Source: Streptomyces vinaceus (GTDB lineage: Bacteria; Actinomycetota; Actinomycetes; Streptomycetales; Streptomycetaceae). Taken from it: a DNA stretch of 64,000 nt. Shown in pieces: positions 26,865 through 36,414 of this stretch. Location: contig NZ_CP023692.1 of assembly GCF_008704935.1 (NCBI RefSeq), forward strand, positions 2,613,001-2,677,000, written 5' to 3'. The position numbers and the translations under genes are program-made. A model generated the notes under the pieces. It did no database searches, had not been told where the DNA came from, and worked only from the letters and a program-made list of their open reading frames with translations. Within the stretch, counting starts at the first letter, position 1; each line of letters opens with the position of its first letter.

Positions 26865-27671
26865 ATGCCCGAGTATGACGATGACCTCCGCCTCGCCCTC
26901 GAACTCGCCGACGCGGCGGACGCCGCCACGATGCAGCGGTTCCGCGCCCTCGACCTGGTGGTCGAGACGAAGCCGGACATGACTCCGGTCAGCGAGGCGG
27001 ACAAGGCCGCCGAGGAGATCGTCCGGGCCGGGATCGAGGCCGCGCGGCCCGCCGACGCCGTCCTGGGCGAGGAGTACGGGCTCAAGGGCAGCGGCCCGCG
27101 CCGCTGGGTCGTGGACCCGATCGACGGTACGAAGAACTACGTGCGCGGCGTCCCCGTCTGGGCGACGCTGATCTCGCTGATGGAGGAGGGCTCCGACGGG
27201 GTCTTCCGGCCGGTCGTCGGCGTGGTCTCGGCCCCGGCGCTGGGCCGCCGCTGGTGGGCGGCGCAGGGCGGGGGCGCGTACGCCGGCGGTGCGCTGGGCG
27301 GTGCGCCCGTACCGCTCCGGGTCTCGAAGGTGGCCGCCCTCGGCGACGCCTCGTTCGCGTACTCCTCGCTGAGCGGCTGGGAGGAGCAGGGCCGGCTCCC
27401 CGGGTTCCTGGAGCTGACCCGGCAGTGCTGGCGCACCCGCGGCTACGGCGACTTCTGGCCGTACATGATGGTCGCGGAGGGCTCGCTGGACCTGTGCGCC
27501 GAGCCGGAGCTGAACCTGTGGGACATGGCGGCCATCGCGGTCGTGGTCCAGGAGGCGGGCGGCCGGTTCACGAGCCTGGACGGCGTGGAGGGCGTACACG
27601 GCGGGAACGCGGCCGCTTCGAACGGGCTGTTGCACGAGGAGATGCTGGGACGTCTGCGCCCGCGCGCCTGA
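26865..27671 (+). CDS. hisN: Histidinol-phosphatase of the inositol monophosphatase family
   Basis: A 268-residue phosphatase of the IMPase fold. The metal-site motifs are present: GEEYG (Glu69/70), [12 protein letters not shown] (Asp84, Asp87) and the C-terminal NLWDMA (Asp). In S. coelicolor the gene at the corresponding locus near aroA is the HisN-type histidinol-phosphate phosphatase of histidine synthesis, hence the name. The start is ATG 26865 without a ribosome-binding site; GATACT about nine bases upstream could be a -10 of a leaderless transcript. Confidence 0.88.
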   Translation: MPEYDDDLRLALELADAADAATMQRFRALDLVVETKPDMTPVSEADKAAEEIVRAGIEAARPADAVLGEEYGLKGSGPRRWVVDPIDGTKNYVRGVPVWATLISLMEEGSDGVFRPVVGVVSAPALGRRWWAAQGGGAYAGGALGGAPVPLRVSKVAALGDASFAYSSLSGWEEQGRLPGFLELTRQCWRTRGYGDFWPYMMVAEGSLDLCAEPELNLWDMAAIAVVVQEAGGRFTSLDGVEGVHGGNAAASNGLLHEEMLGRLRPRA

Positions 27672-27685
27672 GCCGTACGGGTCCT

Positions 27686-27705
27686 GCACCCGGGCGACCG
27701 GGTGC
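27686..27705 (+). terminator. Terminator after hisN
   Basis: GCACCCGG (27686-27693) and CCGGGTGC (27698-27705) form a perfect 8-bp stem with loop GCGA, 14 bases past the hisN stop, followed by GCCCTCTTG. Confidence 0.7.
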
Positions 27706-27800
27706 GCCCTCTTGATGACCCTCCGTACCCATGGGAATCTGAGACTCCTCCGCTTGTGCGCTTGTGAAGACCTTCTCTAAGTGCGCGGAGGACTCTCCCC

Positions 27801-27814
27801 AGGAGGTGGCTCCT
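27801..27814 (+). promoter_or_regulatory. Ribosome-binding site sequestered in a hairpin
   Basis: AGGAG (27801-27805) pairs with CTCCT (27810-27814) around loop GTGG, immediately before the ATG at 27818. The strongest ribosome-binding site of the CBS gene is therefore inside a stem, suggesting control of translation. Confidence 0.45.
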
Positions 27815-27817
27815 TTC

Positions 27818-28213
27818 ATGCTCGTCCGCGACGCCATGAGCACCGTGATCCTCACCCTCGGACCAGCCCACACCCTCCGGCAGGCGGCCTGCCTGATGTC
27901 CGGCCGCCGGGTCGGCGCGGCCGTCGTCCTCGATCCCGACCACAGCGGCATCGGCATCCTGACCGAACGCGACATCCTCAACTCCATCGGCGCGGGCCAC
28001 GATCCCGACCGGGAGTTCGTGGGCGCGCACACCACCAACAACGTGGTGTTCTGCACCCCGCAGGCCACCGTCCAGGAGGCCGCCGAGGCGATGGTCCGCG
28101 GGGGCTTCCGCCATCTGATCGTGCTGGAGCACGGCGGCCCCGTCGGCATCGTGTCCGTGCGCGACGTGATCCGCTGCTGGGTCCCGGCCCGGCGCAGCAC
28201 CGTACCGGCGTAA
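27818..28213 (+). CDS. CBS-domain protein
   Basis: A 131-residue protein consisting of two tandem CBS motifs (one Bateman module): MLVRDAMSTVILTLGPAHTLRQA... GILTERDIL and VVFCTPQATVQEAAEAM... GIVSVRDVI. Such stand-alone modules bind adenine nucleotides and may regulate other proteins. I choose ATG 27818. An upstream in-frame GTG at 27764 would add 18 non-conserved residues but skips the AGGAGG site. The gene ends before a strong bidirectional terminator shared with the catalase gene. Confidence 0.85.
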   Translation: MLVRDAMSTVILTLGPAHTLRQAACLMSGRRVGAAVVLDPDHSGIGILTERDILNSIGAGHDPDREFVGAHTTNNVVFCTPQATVQEAAEAMVRGGFRHLIVLEHGGPVGIVSVRDVIRCWVPARRSTVPA

Positions 28214-28220
28214 AGCCGGA

Positions 28221-28247
28221 GGGCCGGACCCCGTCGGGGTCCGGCCC
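28221..28247. terminator. Bidirectional terminator between the CBS gene and katA
   Basis: GGGCCGGACCCC (28221-28232) pairs perfectly with 28236-28247 around a GTC loop. It lies seven bases past the CBS stop and 25 bases past the katA stop on the other strand. Confidence 0.8.
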
Positions 28248-28272
28248 TTCAACTCTCGGCGAGCGGGTCGTG

Positions 28273-29751
28273 TCAGCCGCGCAGGGCCTGGACCGCGGCC
28301 TCCAGCCGCTTGCCGAAGTCGCCGTCCGCCTGGCGGAAGTTGTTGATCGCGCGCTCGGCTATGTCGTCACGGGAGACCTTGGCGATGAAGCCGGACAGGT
28401 TCTCGATCAGACGGGCCCGCTCGTCCTCCGACATCAGGCGGTACAGGTCGCCCGCCTGGACGAAGTCGTTGTCCTCGGCGTGGAGCGGGGCGGCGTGGTT
28501 GCCCGTGCCGCCGGTGACGGCGGTGGACTGCCACAGCGGGCGGTCCGTCTGGAAGGGGCCGCCGAAGCTGTTCGGCTCGTAGTTCTTCGCGCCCTTGTGG
28601 CGGCCGTCGTAGAGGAAGCCGTCGCGGGAGTGGGTGCGCGCCTCGGTGGCGTGCGGGCGGTTCACCGGCAGGTGGTCGGCGTTGATGCCGACTCGGTAGC
28701 GGTGGGCGTCGCCGTACGCGAAGAGACGGCCCTGGAGCATCTTGTCCGGGGACGGGCCGATGCCGGGGACGAAGTGCGCCGGGCTGAAGATGGACTGCTC
28801 GACCTCGGCGAACACGTTCTCCGGGTTGCGGTTGAGCTCCAGCTTGCCGATCTCGATCGGCGGGTAGTCCCCGTGCGGCCACACCTTGGTGAGGTCGAAC
28901 GGGTTGAAGCGGTACTGCGCCGCGTCGGCCGCCGGCATGATCTGGACCTGCACGGTCCAGGTCGGGAAGTCGCCGCGCTCGATGGACTCGCGCAGGTCGC
29001 GCTGGTGCGAGTCGGGGTCCTCGCCGGCGAGCTTGTTGGCCTCGGCCTGGGTGAGGTTCTTGATGCCCTGGTCGGTCTTGAAGTGGTACTTGACCCAGAA
29101 GACCTCGCCGGCCTCGTTGTTCCACTGGAACGTGTGCGAGCCGAAGCCGTCCATGTGGCGGTAGGACGCCGGGATGCCGCGGTCGCCGAACAGCCAGGTC
29201 ACCTGGTGGGTGGACTCGGGCGACAGGCCCCAGAAGTCCCAGACGTTGTCCGCCTCCTGCGAGCCGGTGTACGGGTCGCGCTTCTGGGTGTGGATGAAGT
29301 CCGGGAACTTGATGGCGTCCCTGATGAAGAACACCGGGGTGTTGTTGCCGACGAGGTCGTAGTTGCCCTCTTCGGTGTAGAACTTCAGCGCCCAGCCGCG
29401 GGGGTCGCGCACCGCGTCGGCAGCGCCGAGGTTGCCCGCGACGGTCGAGAAGCGCAGGAACGTTTCGGTCTGCTTGCCGACCTCGGACAGGAACTTCGCG
29501 CGGGTCCACTGCGAGACGTCACGGGTGAGCGTGAAGGTGCCGTACGCCCCGGCGCCGCGGGCGTGCACCACGCGCTCCGGGATGCGCTCGCGGTTGAAGT
29601 GGGCCAGCTTCTCCAGGAGGAGCTGGTCCTGGACCAGTACGGGGCCTCCGACGCCGGCCGTCTCGCTGTTCTGGTTGTCGGCGACCGGAGCCCCGGCCTC
29701 CGTGGTGAGCGGTCCCTGCGTCACGTGCGCCTCCTGCGTCATTCCTGCCAT
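28273..29751 (-). CDS. katA: Monofunctional heme catalase (clade 3 type)
   Basis: A 492-residue small-subunit catalase converting hydrogen peroxide to water and oxygen. Catalytic His63 is in [12 protein letters not shown], the catalytic Asn in GNNTPVFF, and the proximal heme Tyr in [12 protein letters not shown]. It is full length for a clade 3 catalase, with no C-terminal flavodoxin-like domain. The start at ATG 29751 has GAGGACAGGC upstream; ATG 29742 is possible. It is divergent from a Fur-family regulator 121 bases away, with a good promoter and operator between. It is probably the vegetative, peroxide-inducible catalase. Confidence 0.95.
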   Translation of the reverse strand: MAGMTQEAHVTQGPLTTEAGAPVADNQNSETAGVGGPVLVQDQLLLEKLAHFNRERIPERVVHARGAGAYGTFTLTRDVSQWTRAKFLSEVGKQTETFLRFSTVAGNLGAADAVRDPRGWALKFYTEEGNYDLVGNNTPVFFIRDAIKFPDFIHTQKRDPYTGSQEADNVWDFWGLSPESTHQVTWLFGDRGIPASYRHMDGFGSHTFQWNNEAGEVFWVKYHFKTDQGIKNLTQAEANKLAGEDPDSHQRDLRESIERGDFPTWTVQVQIMPAADAAQYRFNPFDLTKVWPHGDYPPIEIGKLELNRNPENVFAEVEQSIFSPAHFVPGIGPSPDKMLQGRLFAYGDAHRYRVGINADHLPVNRPHATEARTHSRDGFLYDGRHKGAKNYEPNSFGGPFQTDRPLWQSTAVTGGTGNHAAPLHAEDNDFVQAGDLYRLMSEDERARLIENLSGFIAKVSRDDIAERAINNFRQADGDFGKRLEAAVQALRG

Positions 29752-29779
29752 GTGCCTGTCCTCGGCCTTGCCGTACTCG

Positions 29780-29807
29780 ATCCTACAATGGACTTTGTCT
29801 AGGTCAA
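29780..29807 (-). promoter_or_regulatory. katA promoter with candidate CatR operator
   Basis: On the minus strand TTGACC (29802-29807), a 16-base spacer and TAGGAT (29780-29785). The imperfect palindrome ACAATGGACTTTGT (29785-29798) fills the spacer, an ideal repressor site. No PerR/Fur consensus was matched beyond palindromy and the AT-rich edges. Confidence 0.7.
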
Positions 29808-29872
29808 GTAAGGTTCCAAGTCCGCACAGGTTCGGGAGTTACACCGAATCCCTCGCTGTTAGGCTGGTGTCC

Positions 29873-30289
29873 ATGAGTGACCTGCTGGAACGACTTCGCG
29901 GACGCGGATGGCGCATGACCGCACAGCGGCGCGTCGTGGCGGAGGTGCTCGACGGTGACCACGTTCACCTGACGGCCGACGAGGTGCACGCGCGCGCGGT
30001 GGCCAAGCTGCCGGAGATCTCGCGCGCCACCGTCTACAACACCCTGGGCGAGCTGGTGACGCTCGGCGAGGTCCTGGAGGTCGCCACGGACCGCCGGGCC
30101 AAGCGGTACGACCCGAACGCGCACAAGCCCCACCAGCACCTGGTGTGCGCGCAGTGCGGGGCGATCCGCGACGTGCACCCGGCGGGCAACCCGCTGGCCG
30201 ACCTGCCGGACGCGGAGCGCTTCGGCTTCGTGGTCTCGGCGGTCGAGGTGACGTACCGCGGGCTGTGCCCGTCCTGCGCGGGGGCGTGA
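29873..30289 (+). CDS. catR: Fur-family peroxide-responsive repressor (CatR/PerR-like)
   Basis: A 138-residue Fur-family protein. The DNA-binding helix is SRATVYNTLGELV (50-62). The regulatory metal cluster includes His33/His39-type ligands and HKPHQHL (84-90). The structural zinc site is Cys92-x2-Cys95 and Cys132-x2-Cys135. Its position next to a catalase supports a peroxide-sensing CatR-like repressor over an iron regulator; this is inference. No ribosome-binding site precedes ATG 29873, and TAGGCT about eight bases upstream suggests a leaderless transcript. Confidence 0.88.
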   Translation: MSDLLERLRGRGWRMTAQRRVVAEVLDGDHVHLTADEVHARAVAKLPEISRATVYNTLGELVTLGEVLEVATDRRAKRYDPNAHKPHQHLVCAQCGAIRDVHPAGNPLADLPDAERFGFVVSAVEVTYRGLCPSCAGA

Positions 30290-30305
30290 CGAACGGAAGA
30301 AAGAA

Positions 30306-30347
30306 AGAGGGGCCCGGGAGCGACGCTCCAGGGCCCCTCTTCTTTTG
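30306..30347 (+). terminator. Terminator after catR
   Basis: AAGAGGGGCCC (30306-30316) pairs with GGGCCCCTCTT (30332-30342), with a further inner GGGAGC/GCTCC stem, followed by CTTTT. This is one of the few T-tailed terminators in the window. Confidence 0.9.
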
Positions 30348-30367
30348 GTTCGTGCGCCGTGAAACGA

Positions 30368-30402
30368 CTGAAGGCCCGGATCCAGAGGATCCGGGCCTTC
30401 AG
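30368..30402 (-). terminator. Terminator of initiator tRNA copy 1
   Basis: A perfect 16-bp stem (30368-30383 with 30387-30402, loop AGA), eight bases beyond the 3' end of the tRNA. The core (GAAGGCCCGGATCC) is repeated at the second tRNA copy. Confidence 0.9.
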
Positions 30403-30409
30403 CCTTCAG

Positions 30410-30483
30410 TAGCGGGGACAGGATTTGAACCTGCGACCTCTGGGTTATGAGCCCAGCGAGCTACCGAGCTGCTCCACCCCGCG
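30410..30483 (-). tRNA. tRNA-fMet (initiator, anticodon CAT), copy 1
   Basis: A 74-base tRNA on the minus strand with no encoded CCA. The anticodon loop is CTCATAA within the GGG/CCC stem (GGGCTCATAACCC). Three G-C pairs there and an unpaired position 1:72 (C opposite T) are the hallmarks of initiator tRNA. The T arm is GGTTCAAATCC. It is identical to copy 2 at 32656-32729. Confidence 0.97.
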
Positions 30484-30495
30484 TCGGTAAACACG

Positions 30496-30525
30496 ACTTT
30501 ACGCGACGCCACCCGACAGATGCAA
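30496..30525 (-). promoter_or_regulatory. Promoter of initiator tRNA copy 1
   Basis: On the minus strand TTGCAT (30520-30525), an 18-base spacer and TAAAGT (30496-30501), twelve bases before the tRNA 5' end. This is a good principal-sigma promoter. Confidence 0.7.
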
Positions 30526-30569
30526 ATCGCTTAACGTTCCAGCTCAGCGGGGGCGTACGGAGCACGCCA

Positions 30570-32426
30570 TCAGGCCGAGAGTTCCTCCGCCAGGGCGTCC
30601 CGGAGCCGGGCCGCGCGCTCGGAGACCTCCGCCGGTCCCAGCTCCATGGCGCGCACGCACCACTTCTGCGCCTCCGCCAGGTCCCCGTGGCGCGCGGCGA
30701 GCAGCCCCAGGCGCAGCGCCGCCCGCCCGTGGCCGGCCACCGCGGCCCGGGTCCACCACAACGCGGCCTCCGGCTCGTTCCCCTCGCGCGCCAGCAGCAG
30801 GCCGAGGTTGAACGCCCCGTTGCGGGAGCCGGCCTCGGCCGCCTCCCGGTACCACCGCGCCGCGACGGCGAGGTCGCCGCGCGCGGCGGCCAGCATCCCG
30901 ACCCGCACCTGCGCGCGCCGGTGGCCCAGCTCCGCGGCCCGCTCGTACCACTCCTCGCTCTCGGTCTTGGGGGCGCCGCCCACCGGCTCGCCCAGCGCCA
31001 CCGGCTCCGGCGGCGGAGCCAGCGATTCCAGCAGCGCGGCCAGCCGGAACGCCGCCTCCGCGCTGCCGCCGCCCGCGGCGCAGCGCAGGTGGCGCTCGGC
31101 CGCCCGGTCCTCGCCGTCGCGGACCAGCGCGATGCCGACCTGGAGCGCCGCGTCCGTGTGACCGGCCGACGCGGCCCGCTCGTACCACTTCAGCGCCGTG
31201 CGGTCATCGTCACGGCTCGCGAAGAGGATGCCGAGGTTGAACGCGGCGTCGACGCTGCCCGCCTCGGCCGCCTTCGAGAACCACGGCTCGGCGCCCGCCG
31301 CGTCGCCGACCTGGAGCAGCATGATCGCGAGGGCGTTGGCCGCCTCCCGGTGGCCGGCGTAGGCCGCCCGCCGGTACCACTGCTCGGCCTGCGCGGTCCG
31401 CTCCTGTGCGGCGCACAGCAAAGCAAGGTTGTACGCCCCGTTCTGGTCGCCCGCGTCCATGGCGGTGCGGTACCACTTCTCCGCGGTCTGGGTCTCGCCC
31501 CGCGCGGCGTGCAGGGCGCCCAGCGCGTTGGCGGCGTTGCCGTCGCCGTCCTGCGCGGCCCGGTTCCACCACGCGACGGCGCTCTCCTCGTCGCCGGCGT
31601 CGCGCAGCAGGAAGCCGAGCGCGCACGCCGCCCGTGCCTCGCCCTGCTTGGCGGAGGTCAGGTACCAGCGCCCGGCCTCCTTGAGCTCCCCGCGCGCCTC
31701 CAGGAGGGCGCCCAGGTGCAGCGCGGCACGCCGGTGCCCGCGCGCGGCGGCCTGCCGGTACCACTGCTCGGCCTCGGCGGGGTCGCCCTTGCGCAGGTGC
31801 CGGGCCAGCCGGTACGCGGCCTCGCGGTGGCCCTGCTCGGCTGCCTGGCGCAGCCAGCGCTCGACGCCCTTGTCACCGCGGTGCTCCAGCAGGTCCGCGA
31901 GTCCGTACGCGCCCAGGGCATGGCCGGATTCCGCCGCCTGGCGCAGCCAGTACTCGGCGGCGGGCTCGTCCCCGCGCTCGCGGAAGTGGCGGCCCAGGGC
32001 GTGGGCCGCCGGGGCGGATCCGGCCACGGCGGCCACCCGCCACCAGCCTGCGGCCTCCTCGGGGTAGCCGCGCTGGAGCAGCAGGACGCCGAGGTTGTTC
32101 GCGGCGGCGCGGTCCCCCTCCGCGGTGGCGCCGCGCAGGTACGGCTCGGCACCGGCCAGGTCGCCCCGGCGCAGCAGCAGGGCCCCGAGCACGCTCATCG
32201 CGCCCGGGTCGCCCCGGTCGGCCGCGACCCGGTGCCGTGCCTCCAGCTCGGTATCGCTCGCCGGGTCCGTCTCGGCGAACATTTCTTCCGCGAAATCCGC
32301 ATCGGTCAGTGCGGTCTGCGCGTTAATGACCGGAGCCTCCTCGTTGGCCTCTGCGCCCGATTCGACTTCCGCCCTCACAAACCGCCCTGTCTCCAGCAGA
32401 GTTGACCTGTCCCCCATAAATCCCAT
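30570..32426 (-). CDS. Sel1/TPR-repeat protein
   Basis: A 618-residue protein almost wholly built of about fourteen 34-36-residue Sel1-like repeats (for example AEQWYRQAAARGHRRAALHLGALLEARGEL). The acidic N-terminus of about 60 residues (VINAQTALTDADFAEEMFAETDPASD) has no repeat. There is no signal peptide or membrane helix, so it is a cytoplasmic scaffold for protein contacts. The function is unknown. ATG 32426 is chosen; ATG 32417 is possible. It is the only gene between the two tRNA-fMet copies and runs in the same direction as both. Confidence 0.85.
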   Translation of the reverse strand: MGFMGDRSTLLETGRFVRAEVESGAEANEEAPVINAQTALTDADFAEEMFAETDPASDTELEARHRVAADRGDPGAMSVLGALLLRRGDLAGAEPYLRGATAEGDRAAANNLGVLLLQRGYPEEAAGWWRVAAVAGSAPAAHALGRHFRERGDEPAAEYWLRQAAESGHALGAYGLADLLEHRGDKGVERWLRQAAEQGHREAAYRLARHLRKGDPAEAEQWYRQAAARGHRRAALHLGALLEARGELKEAGRWYLTSAKQGEARAACALGFLLRDAGDEESAVAWWNRAAQDGDGNAANALGALHAARGETQTAEKWYRTAMDAGDQNGAYNLALLCAAQERTAQAEQWYRRAAYAGHREAANALAIMLLQVGDAAGAEPWFSKAAEAGSVDAAFNLGILFASRDDDRTALKWYERAASAGHTDAALQVGIALVRDGEDRAAERHLRCAAGGGSAEAAFRLAALLESLAPPPEPVALGEPVGGAPKTESEEWYERAAELGHRRAQVRVGMLAAARGDLAVAARWYREAAEAGSRNGAFNLGLLLAREGNEPEAALWWTRAAVAGHGRAALRLGLLAARHGDLAEAQKWCVRAMELGPAEVSERAARLRDALAEELSA

Positions 32427-32616
32427 CGTCGCATCACCTGCTACCCGCGTACACCTGGTATGTCGCAGCCTGTGAGGTCACTACAGCGTTTTGTCGACAT
32501 GCCCACAGAGAGATAAGTCAAACACGCCCCCACCCCAACTCACCCGTCTCAGCTACCTCATGGCCCCCGCGTGTCCCCCTGGACATGACGAACGACCTGA
32601 TGGACCAGGACATGAC

Positions 32617-32647
32617 GAAGGCCCGGATCCCATGGATCCGGGCCTTC
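32617..32647 (-). terminator. Terminator of initiator tRNA copy 2
   Basis: A perfect 14-bp stem (32617-32630 with 32634-32647, loop CAT), eight bases beyond the tRNA end. The arms repeat the core of the copy 1 terminator with a different loop. Confidence 0.9.
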
Positions 32648-32655
32648 ATCTTCAG

Positions 32656-32729
32656 TAGCGGGGACAGGATTTGAACCTGCGACCTCTGGGTTATGAGCCC
32701 AGCGAGCTACCGAGCTGCTCCACCCCGCG
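32656..32729 (-). tRNA. tRNA-fMet (initiator, anticodon CAT), copy 2
   Basis: Identical over all 74 bases to copy 1, including the GGG/CCC anticodon stem and the 1:72 mismatch. The upstream promoter is less clear than for copy 1 (GATACT near 32745 on the minus strand). It lies about 230 bases upstream of the Sel1 gene and 45 bases downstream of the UPF0182 gene. Confidence 0.97.
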
Positions 32730-32774
32730 TCGGTGAAACCACAGTATCACGACGCGGGACCGAGCCATTACCGG

Positions 32775-35681
32775 TTATCCCCCGGGCTGGGGGGCCGTCA
32801 GCTTCGCCTCCGCGTCGATCGCCCGCTGGAGCGCCGCCTTGATGTCGTCCTGCGCCTTGCCGAAGGCCGCCCAGTCGCCGGCCTGGCGGGCCTTCTCGGC
32901 CGCGTCGATCGCCTTCTTCGCGTCGTCGAGGGCCGTCTTGACCGTCGGGTCCGTGGAGGTCGGGGGCGTGGTGGTGCCCTCGCCCGGCGGGGTCACCGGG
33001 GTCGTCGGCACCGTCGGCACCGTCGGCGCCTCCGCTCCGAAGACCACGTTCAGCGCCTTCTCCAGGCTGTCCTCGAACGCCGTCTGGTTCCCGTACGTCA
33101 CCAGCACCTTGCGCAGCAGCGGGTACTTCAGCCCCGAACTGCGCACGTACACCGGCTCCACGTACAGCATCCCGCCGTCGAGCGGCACCGCGAGCAGGTT
33201 GCCGTACTCGACCTCGGAGTCGCCGCCGCGCAGCAGCCTGATCGACTCGGCGATCTTCGGCTCCGACTGGAACTTGCTCTGGACCTGCTTGGGGCCGTCC
33301 ACGGGCTTGCTGGTCGGCAGCTTCAGGATTCTGATCTTGCCGTAGTCCGGGGTGCCCGGATCGGCGTTGACCGCCATGAAGGCGCTCAGGTTGTCCCGCT
33401 CGTTCGGAGTGAACGTCGTCGTGAGCGAGAAGACCTGGTCCTTCTCCTTCTGGCCCGGCATCTTCATCGACAGGTAGTACGGCGGGACCGCCGTACCGGC
33501 CTTGGTCGTCGGGTCGTCCGGGACGGCCCAGGCCTCGCTGCCGCTGAGGAAGGTCTGCGGGTCGGTCACGTGGTACCGGGTGAGCAGCTCGCGCTGGACC
33601 TTGAAGAGGTCCTGCGGGTAGCGCAGGTGGTCCATGAGCGGCTTGGAGATGTCGCTCTTGGGCTTGACCGTCCCCGGGAACGCCTTCATCCAGGTCTTGA
33701 GGACCGGGTCCTGGGTGTCCCACTGGTACAGGTTGACCGTGCCGTCGTAGGCGTCGACCGTGGCCTTGACCGAGTTGCGGATGTAGTTGACCTGGTTCTC
33801 CTGGGCCACCACGGCGCGCTGGCTGTTGGTGAGGGAGTCCGCGGTGCTCTGGCCCAGCGTGGTCCGCGAGGCGTACGGGTAGCCGTTGGTCGTCGTGTAC
33901 GCGTCGACGATCCACTTGATCCGGCCCTCGACGACCGCCGGGTACGGGGCGCCGTCGATGGTCAGCCACGGGGCGACGGCCTCGACGCGCTCCTTGGGCG
34001 TGCGGTGGTAGAGGATCCGCGAGCCGTCGCCGATGGCGCCGGAGTAGAGGATCTGCGGCTCGCTGAACGCGAGCGCGTACGCCGCCCGGTTGACCGGGTT
34101 GTCGAGGTTGACGCCGGAGTCGCCCTGGTAGCTCGTCTCCTTCTCGCCCTTGTCGTCCGAGTAGTCGAGCTCCTTCTGCGGACCGCCGACGATCGAGTAC
34201 TGCTTCGTCTGCTCGCCGTAGTAGATGCGCTGCTCGAAGTCCGTCCCGAACATGCCCTTCGAGGGCAGGTCGGACTGCGTGAAGTCGGGGGCGCCGTCCT
34301 TGACGGTGGTGCCCTTGGCCGCGACCACGCCGTAGCCGTGCGTGTACTTGAAGTGGTCGTTGATCCAGTTGTTCTTCGGGATGCCGCCGATGTTCAGCTC
34401 GCGCAGGCCGATGACCGTGTCCTGGCCGCTGTAGCGGTCCACGGCGAGCGTGGACGGGAAGGCGTAGTAGCCCTTGACCTGCTGGAGCTGCTGGAAGGCC
34501 GGGGAGACGATGTTCGGGTCGAGGAGGCGGACGCTGGCGGTGGTGTTGGCCGCCTCGCGCAGCTTGGTCTTGTCCTCGGTCTGCGGGACGCCCGGGTAGT
34601 CCTTGACGTCCGCCTGGTCGATCCCGTAGGCGTCGCGCGTCGCCTTGATGTTCTTCTCGACGTACGGCGATTCCTTGGCCTGCTCGTTCGGCTGGACCTG
34701 GAACTTCTGCACGATCGCCGGGTAGAGCCCGCCGATCAGGATCGCCGAGAGGACCATCAGGCCGAAGCCGATGACCGGCAGCTGCCAGGTGCGGCGCCAC
34801 AGCGTCGCGAAGAAGAGCGCGGCGCAGATGGCGGCGATGGCGACCAGGATCGTCTTCGCCGGCAGGTACGCGTTCGCGTCGACGTAGCGCAGGCCGGTCC
34901 AGTTGTCCGCGGCCTTGAAGTCGCTGGACTTCACGGCGAGGCCGTACCGGTCGAGCCAGTACGCGATCGCCTTCAGCGTCACGAAGAGGCCGAGCAGCAC
35001 CGACAGGTGCCCGGTCGCGGCGGCGGTGGCCCGGGCGCCCGGGCTCGTCACGCGCAGTCCGCCGTACAGGTAGTGGACGACGACCGCGGCGATCACCGAC
35101 AGCACGACCGCGGCGAAGCCGAAGCCCAGCAGGAAGCGGTACCAGGGCAGGTCGAAGGTGTAGAACGACACGTCCAGGTGGAACTGGGGGTCCTTCTGCC
35201 CGAAGGGCACCCCGTTCACGTACATCAGCCAGGTCTTCCACTGGCCCGCCGCCGATGCGCCCGCGATCATGCCGACCAGCGCCGCGATCCCGAAGAGCAG
35301 CCACTTCTTGTACGGGGCGACGCTCATCCGGTAGCGGTCGAGGCTCTGCTGCTCCATCGACATCGCGGACAGCGGCGGCCGCAGCCGGTACGCCAGCCAG
35401 ATGTTGAGCCCGACGGCACCGGCCATCAGCAGCCCGAAGACGGCGAAGAGGCCGATCTTGGTCCACAGGGTGGTGGTGAAGACGGTGGAGTACTTCACGG
35501 AGCGGAACCAGAGCCAGTCCGTCCAGAAGCCCGCGAACATGATGAACGCCATGGCCAGGACGGCCAGTACGCCCAAGGTCATCAGAAGAGTCCGGGCGCG
35601 CCGGGAGGGGCGGCCGACTCTCATCCGTGGCCCGGAGGGGCCTCCGCCGCGGTCCGGCATCTGGAAAGCCAAGGTGCGCAC
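32775..35681 (-). CDS. UPF0182-family large membrane protein
   Basis: A 968-residue protein of the UPF0182 family, conserved in actinobacteria with unknown function. About seven membrane helices occupy residues 30-330 ([43 protein letters not shown] and so on). A large extracytoplasmic domain follows, then a C-terminal Thr/Pro-rich linker and a short Ala/Asp-rich helical tail ([19 protein letters not shown]). The start is uncertain: GTG 35681 or ATG 35660. It is divergent from the PPA1309-family gene. A short inverted repeat (ACTGA/TCAGT, 35755-35772) lies between them. Confidence 0.92.
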   Translation of the reverse strand: MRTLAFQMPDRGGGPSGPRMRVGRPSRRARTLLMTLGVLAVLAMAFIMFAGFWTDWLWFRSVKYSTVFTTTLWTKIGLFAVFGLLMAGAVGLNIWLAYRLRPPLSAMSMEQQSLDRYRMSVAPYKKWLLFGIAALVGMIAGASAAGQWKTWLMYVNGVPFGQKDPQFHLDVSFYTFDLPWYRFLLGFGFAAVVLSVIAAVVVHYLYGGLRVTSPGARATAAATGHLSVLLGLFVTLKAIAYWLDRYGLAVKSSDFKAADNWTGLRYVDANAYLPAKTILVAIAAICAALFFATLWRRTWQLPVIGFGLMVLSAILIGGLYPAIVQKFQVQPNEQAKESPYVEKNIKATRDAYGIDQADVKDYPGVPQTEDKTKLREAANTTASVRLLDPNIVSPAFQQLQQVKGYYAFPSTLAVDRYSGQDTVIGLRELNIGGIPKNNWINDHFKYTHGYGVVAAKGTTVKDGAPDFTQSDLPSKGMFGTDFEQRIYYGEQTKQYSIVGGPQKELDYSDDKGEKETSYQGDSGVNLDNPVNRAAYALAFSEPQILYSGAIGDGSRILYHRTPKERVEAVAPWLTIDGAPYPAVVEGRIKWIVDAYTTTNGYPYASRTTLGQSTADSLTNSQRAVVAQENQVNYIRNSVKATVDAYDGTVNLYQWDTQDPVLKTWMKAFPGTVKPKSDISKPLMDHLRYPQDLFKVQRELLTRYHVTDPQTFLSGSEAWAVPDDPTTKAGTAVPPYYLSMKMPGQKEKDQVFSLTTTFTPNERDNLSAFMAVNADPGTPDYGKIRILKLPTSKPVDGPKQVQSKFQSEPKIAESIRLLRGGDSEVEYGNLLAVPLDGGMLYVEPVYVRSSGLKYPLLRKVLVTYGNQTAFEDSLEKALNVVFGAEAPTVPTVPTTPVTPPGEGTTTPPTSTDPTVKTALDDAKKAIDAAEKARQAGDWAAFGKAQDDIKAALQRAIDAEAKLTAPQPGG

Positions 35682-35800
35682 CTCGAAAGTCGCTGAGTCT
35701 CGTTGCGGAACATTTCAAAAGCTGGGCCGATGGTAGGGCCCACTCATGCAACTTACTGAGGCTTTAGTCAGTTCCCGGTATCGGGCGGAAAGGAGGCAGG

Positions 35801-36376
35801 ATGTTGTCCATGTCCAACCTTTCGCCTTCCCCGGGCGGCACGCCGATGGCCGCCACCCCCCTGACGCGTGCCGTCCTAGAGATCGACGAGTACGCCTCCT
35901 CCCTCGGCTGGGACAAGCCCGCCCGGCTCTTCGCCCTCGTCGACACCGCCAGGCTGCGCAAGTCCGAGCCGCGGCTCGCGGGCCAGCTCGGCCTCGACCA
36001 GGACGACGCGGGCAAGAGCCAGCTGACCCCGATCGAGCAGGACGAGGTGCCGAAGGGCACCCCGCTGGACAAGTTCCTGGGAACCATCGCCTGGCCCCCG
36101 TCGATCGTGGGCTGCGCGCTGACGGTGGAGCGGCTGATGCTGCCGCCGTCCGCGGAGGCCTCCGTACCGGAGGGGCTCAGCGACAAGCAGCTGGCCAAGT
36201 GGGTCGCCGCGCACCCGGACCGGCAGGAGGTGCGCCTGACGGTGGGCGTGCTGCGCGACGGCTCGCGGGAGTCCGCGGTGCGGCTGCGCGAGAAGGACTC
36301 GTCGACCGAGGTGCTGACCGGCGCGAGCCTGGTCCCGGGGCTGGCCGAGGCACTGGCCGCGACGTTCCTGGACTGA
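35801..36376 (+). CDS. PPA1309-family conserved protein
   Basis: A 191-residue soluble protein of the actinobacterial PPA1309 family, of unknown function. Features: ATPLTRAVLEIDEYASSLGWDKPARLFALVDTARL and TIAWPPSIVGCALTVERLMLPP. The start ATG 35801 has GGAGG at good spacing; ATG 35810 is the alternative. It neighbours a PDZ-Lon protease (convergent) and UPF0182 (divergent), an arrangement I recall in other actinobacteria. Confidence 0.88.
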   Translation: MLSMSNLSPSPGGTPMAATPLTRAVLEIDEYASSLGWDKPARLFALVDTARLRKSEPRLAGQLGLDQDDAGKSQLTPIEQDEVPKGTPLDKFLGTIAWPPSIVGCALTVERLMLPPSAEASVPEGLSDKQLAKWVAAHPDRQEVRLTVGVLRDGSRESAVRLREKDSSTEVLTGASLVPGLAEALAATFLD

Positions 36377-36414
36377 CCGGGGCGGGTGGCCCGGTCGGCG
36401 GGGCGGCGGATCCG

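Noticed and set aside
29795..29810. A dre-like site near katA (TTTGTCTAGGTCAAGT)
   Set aside because: Only the centre resembles the DasR consensus; the GG/CC half-site bases are missing.
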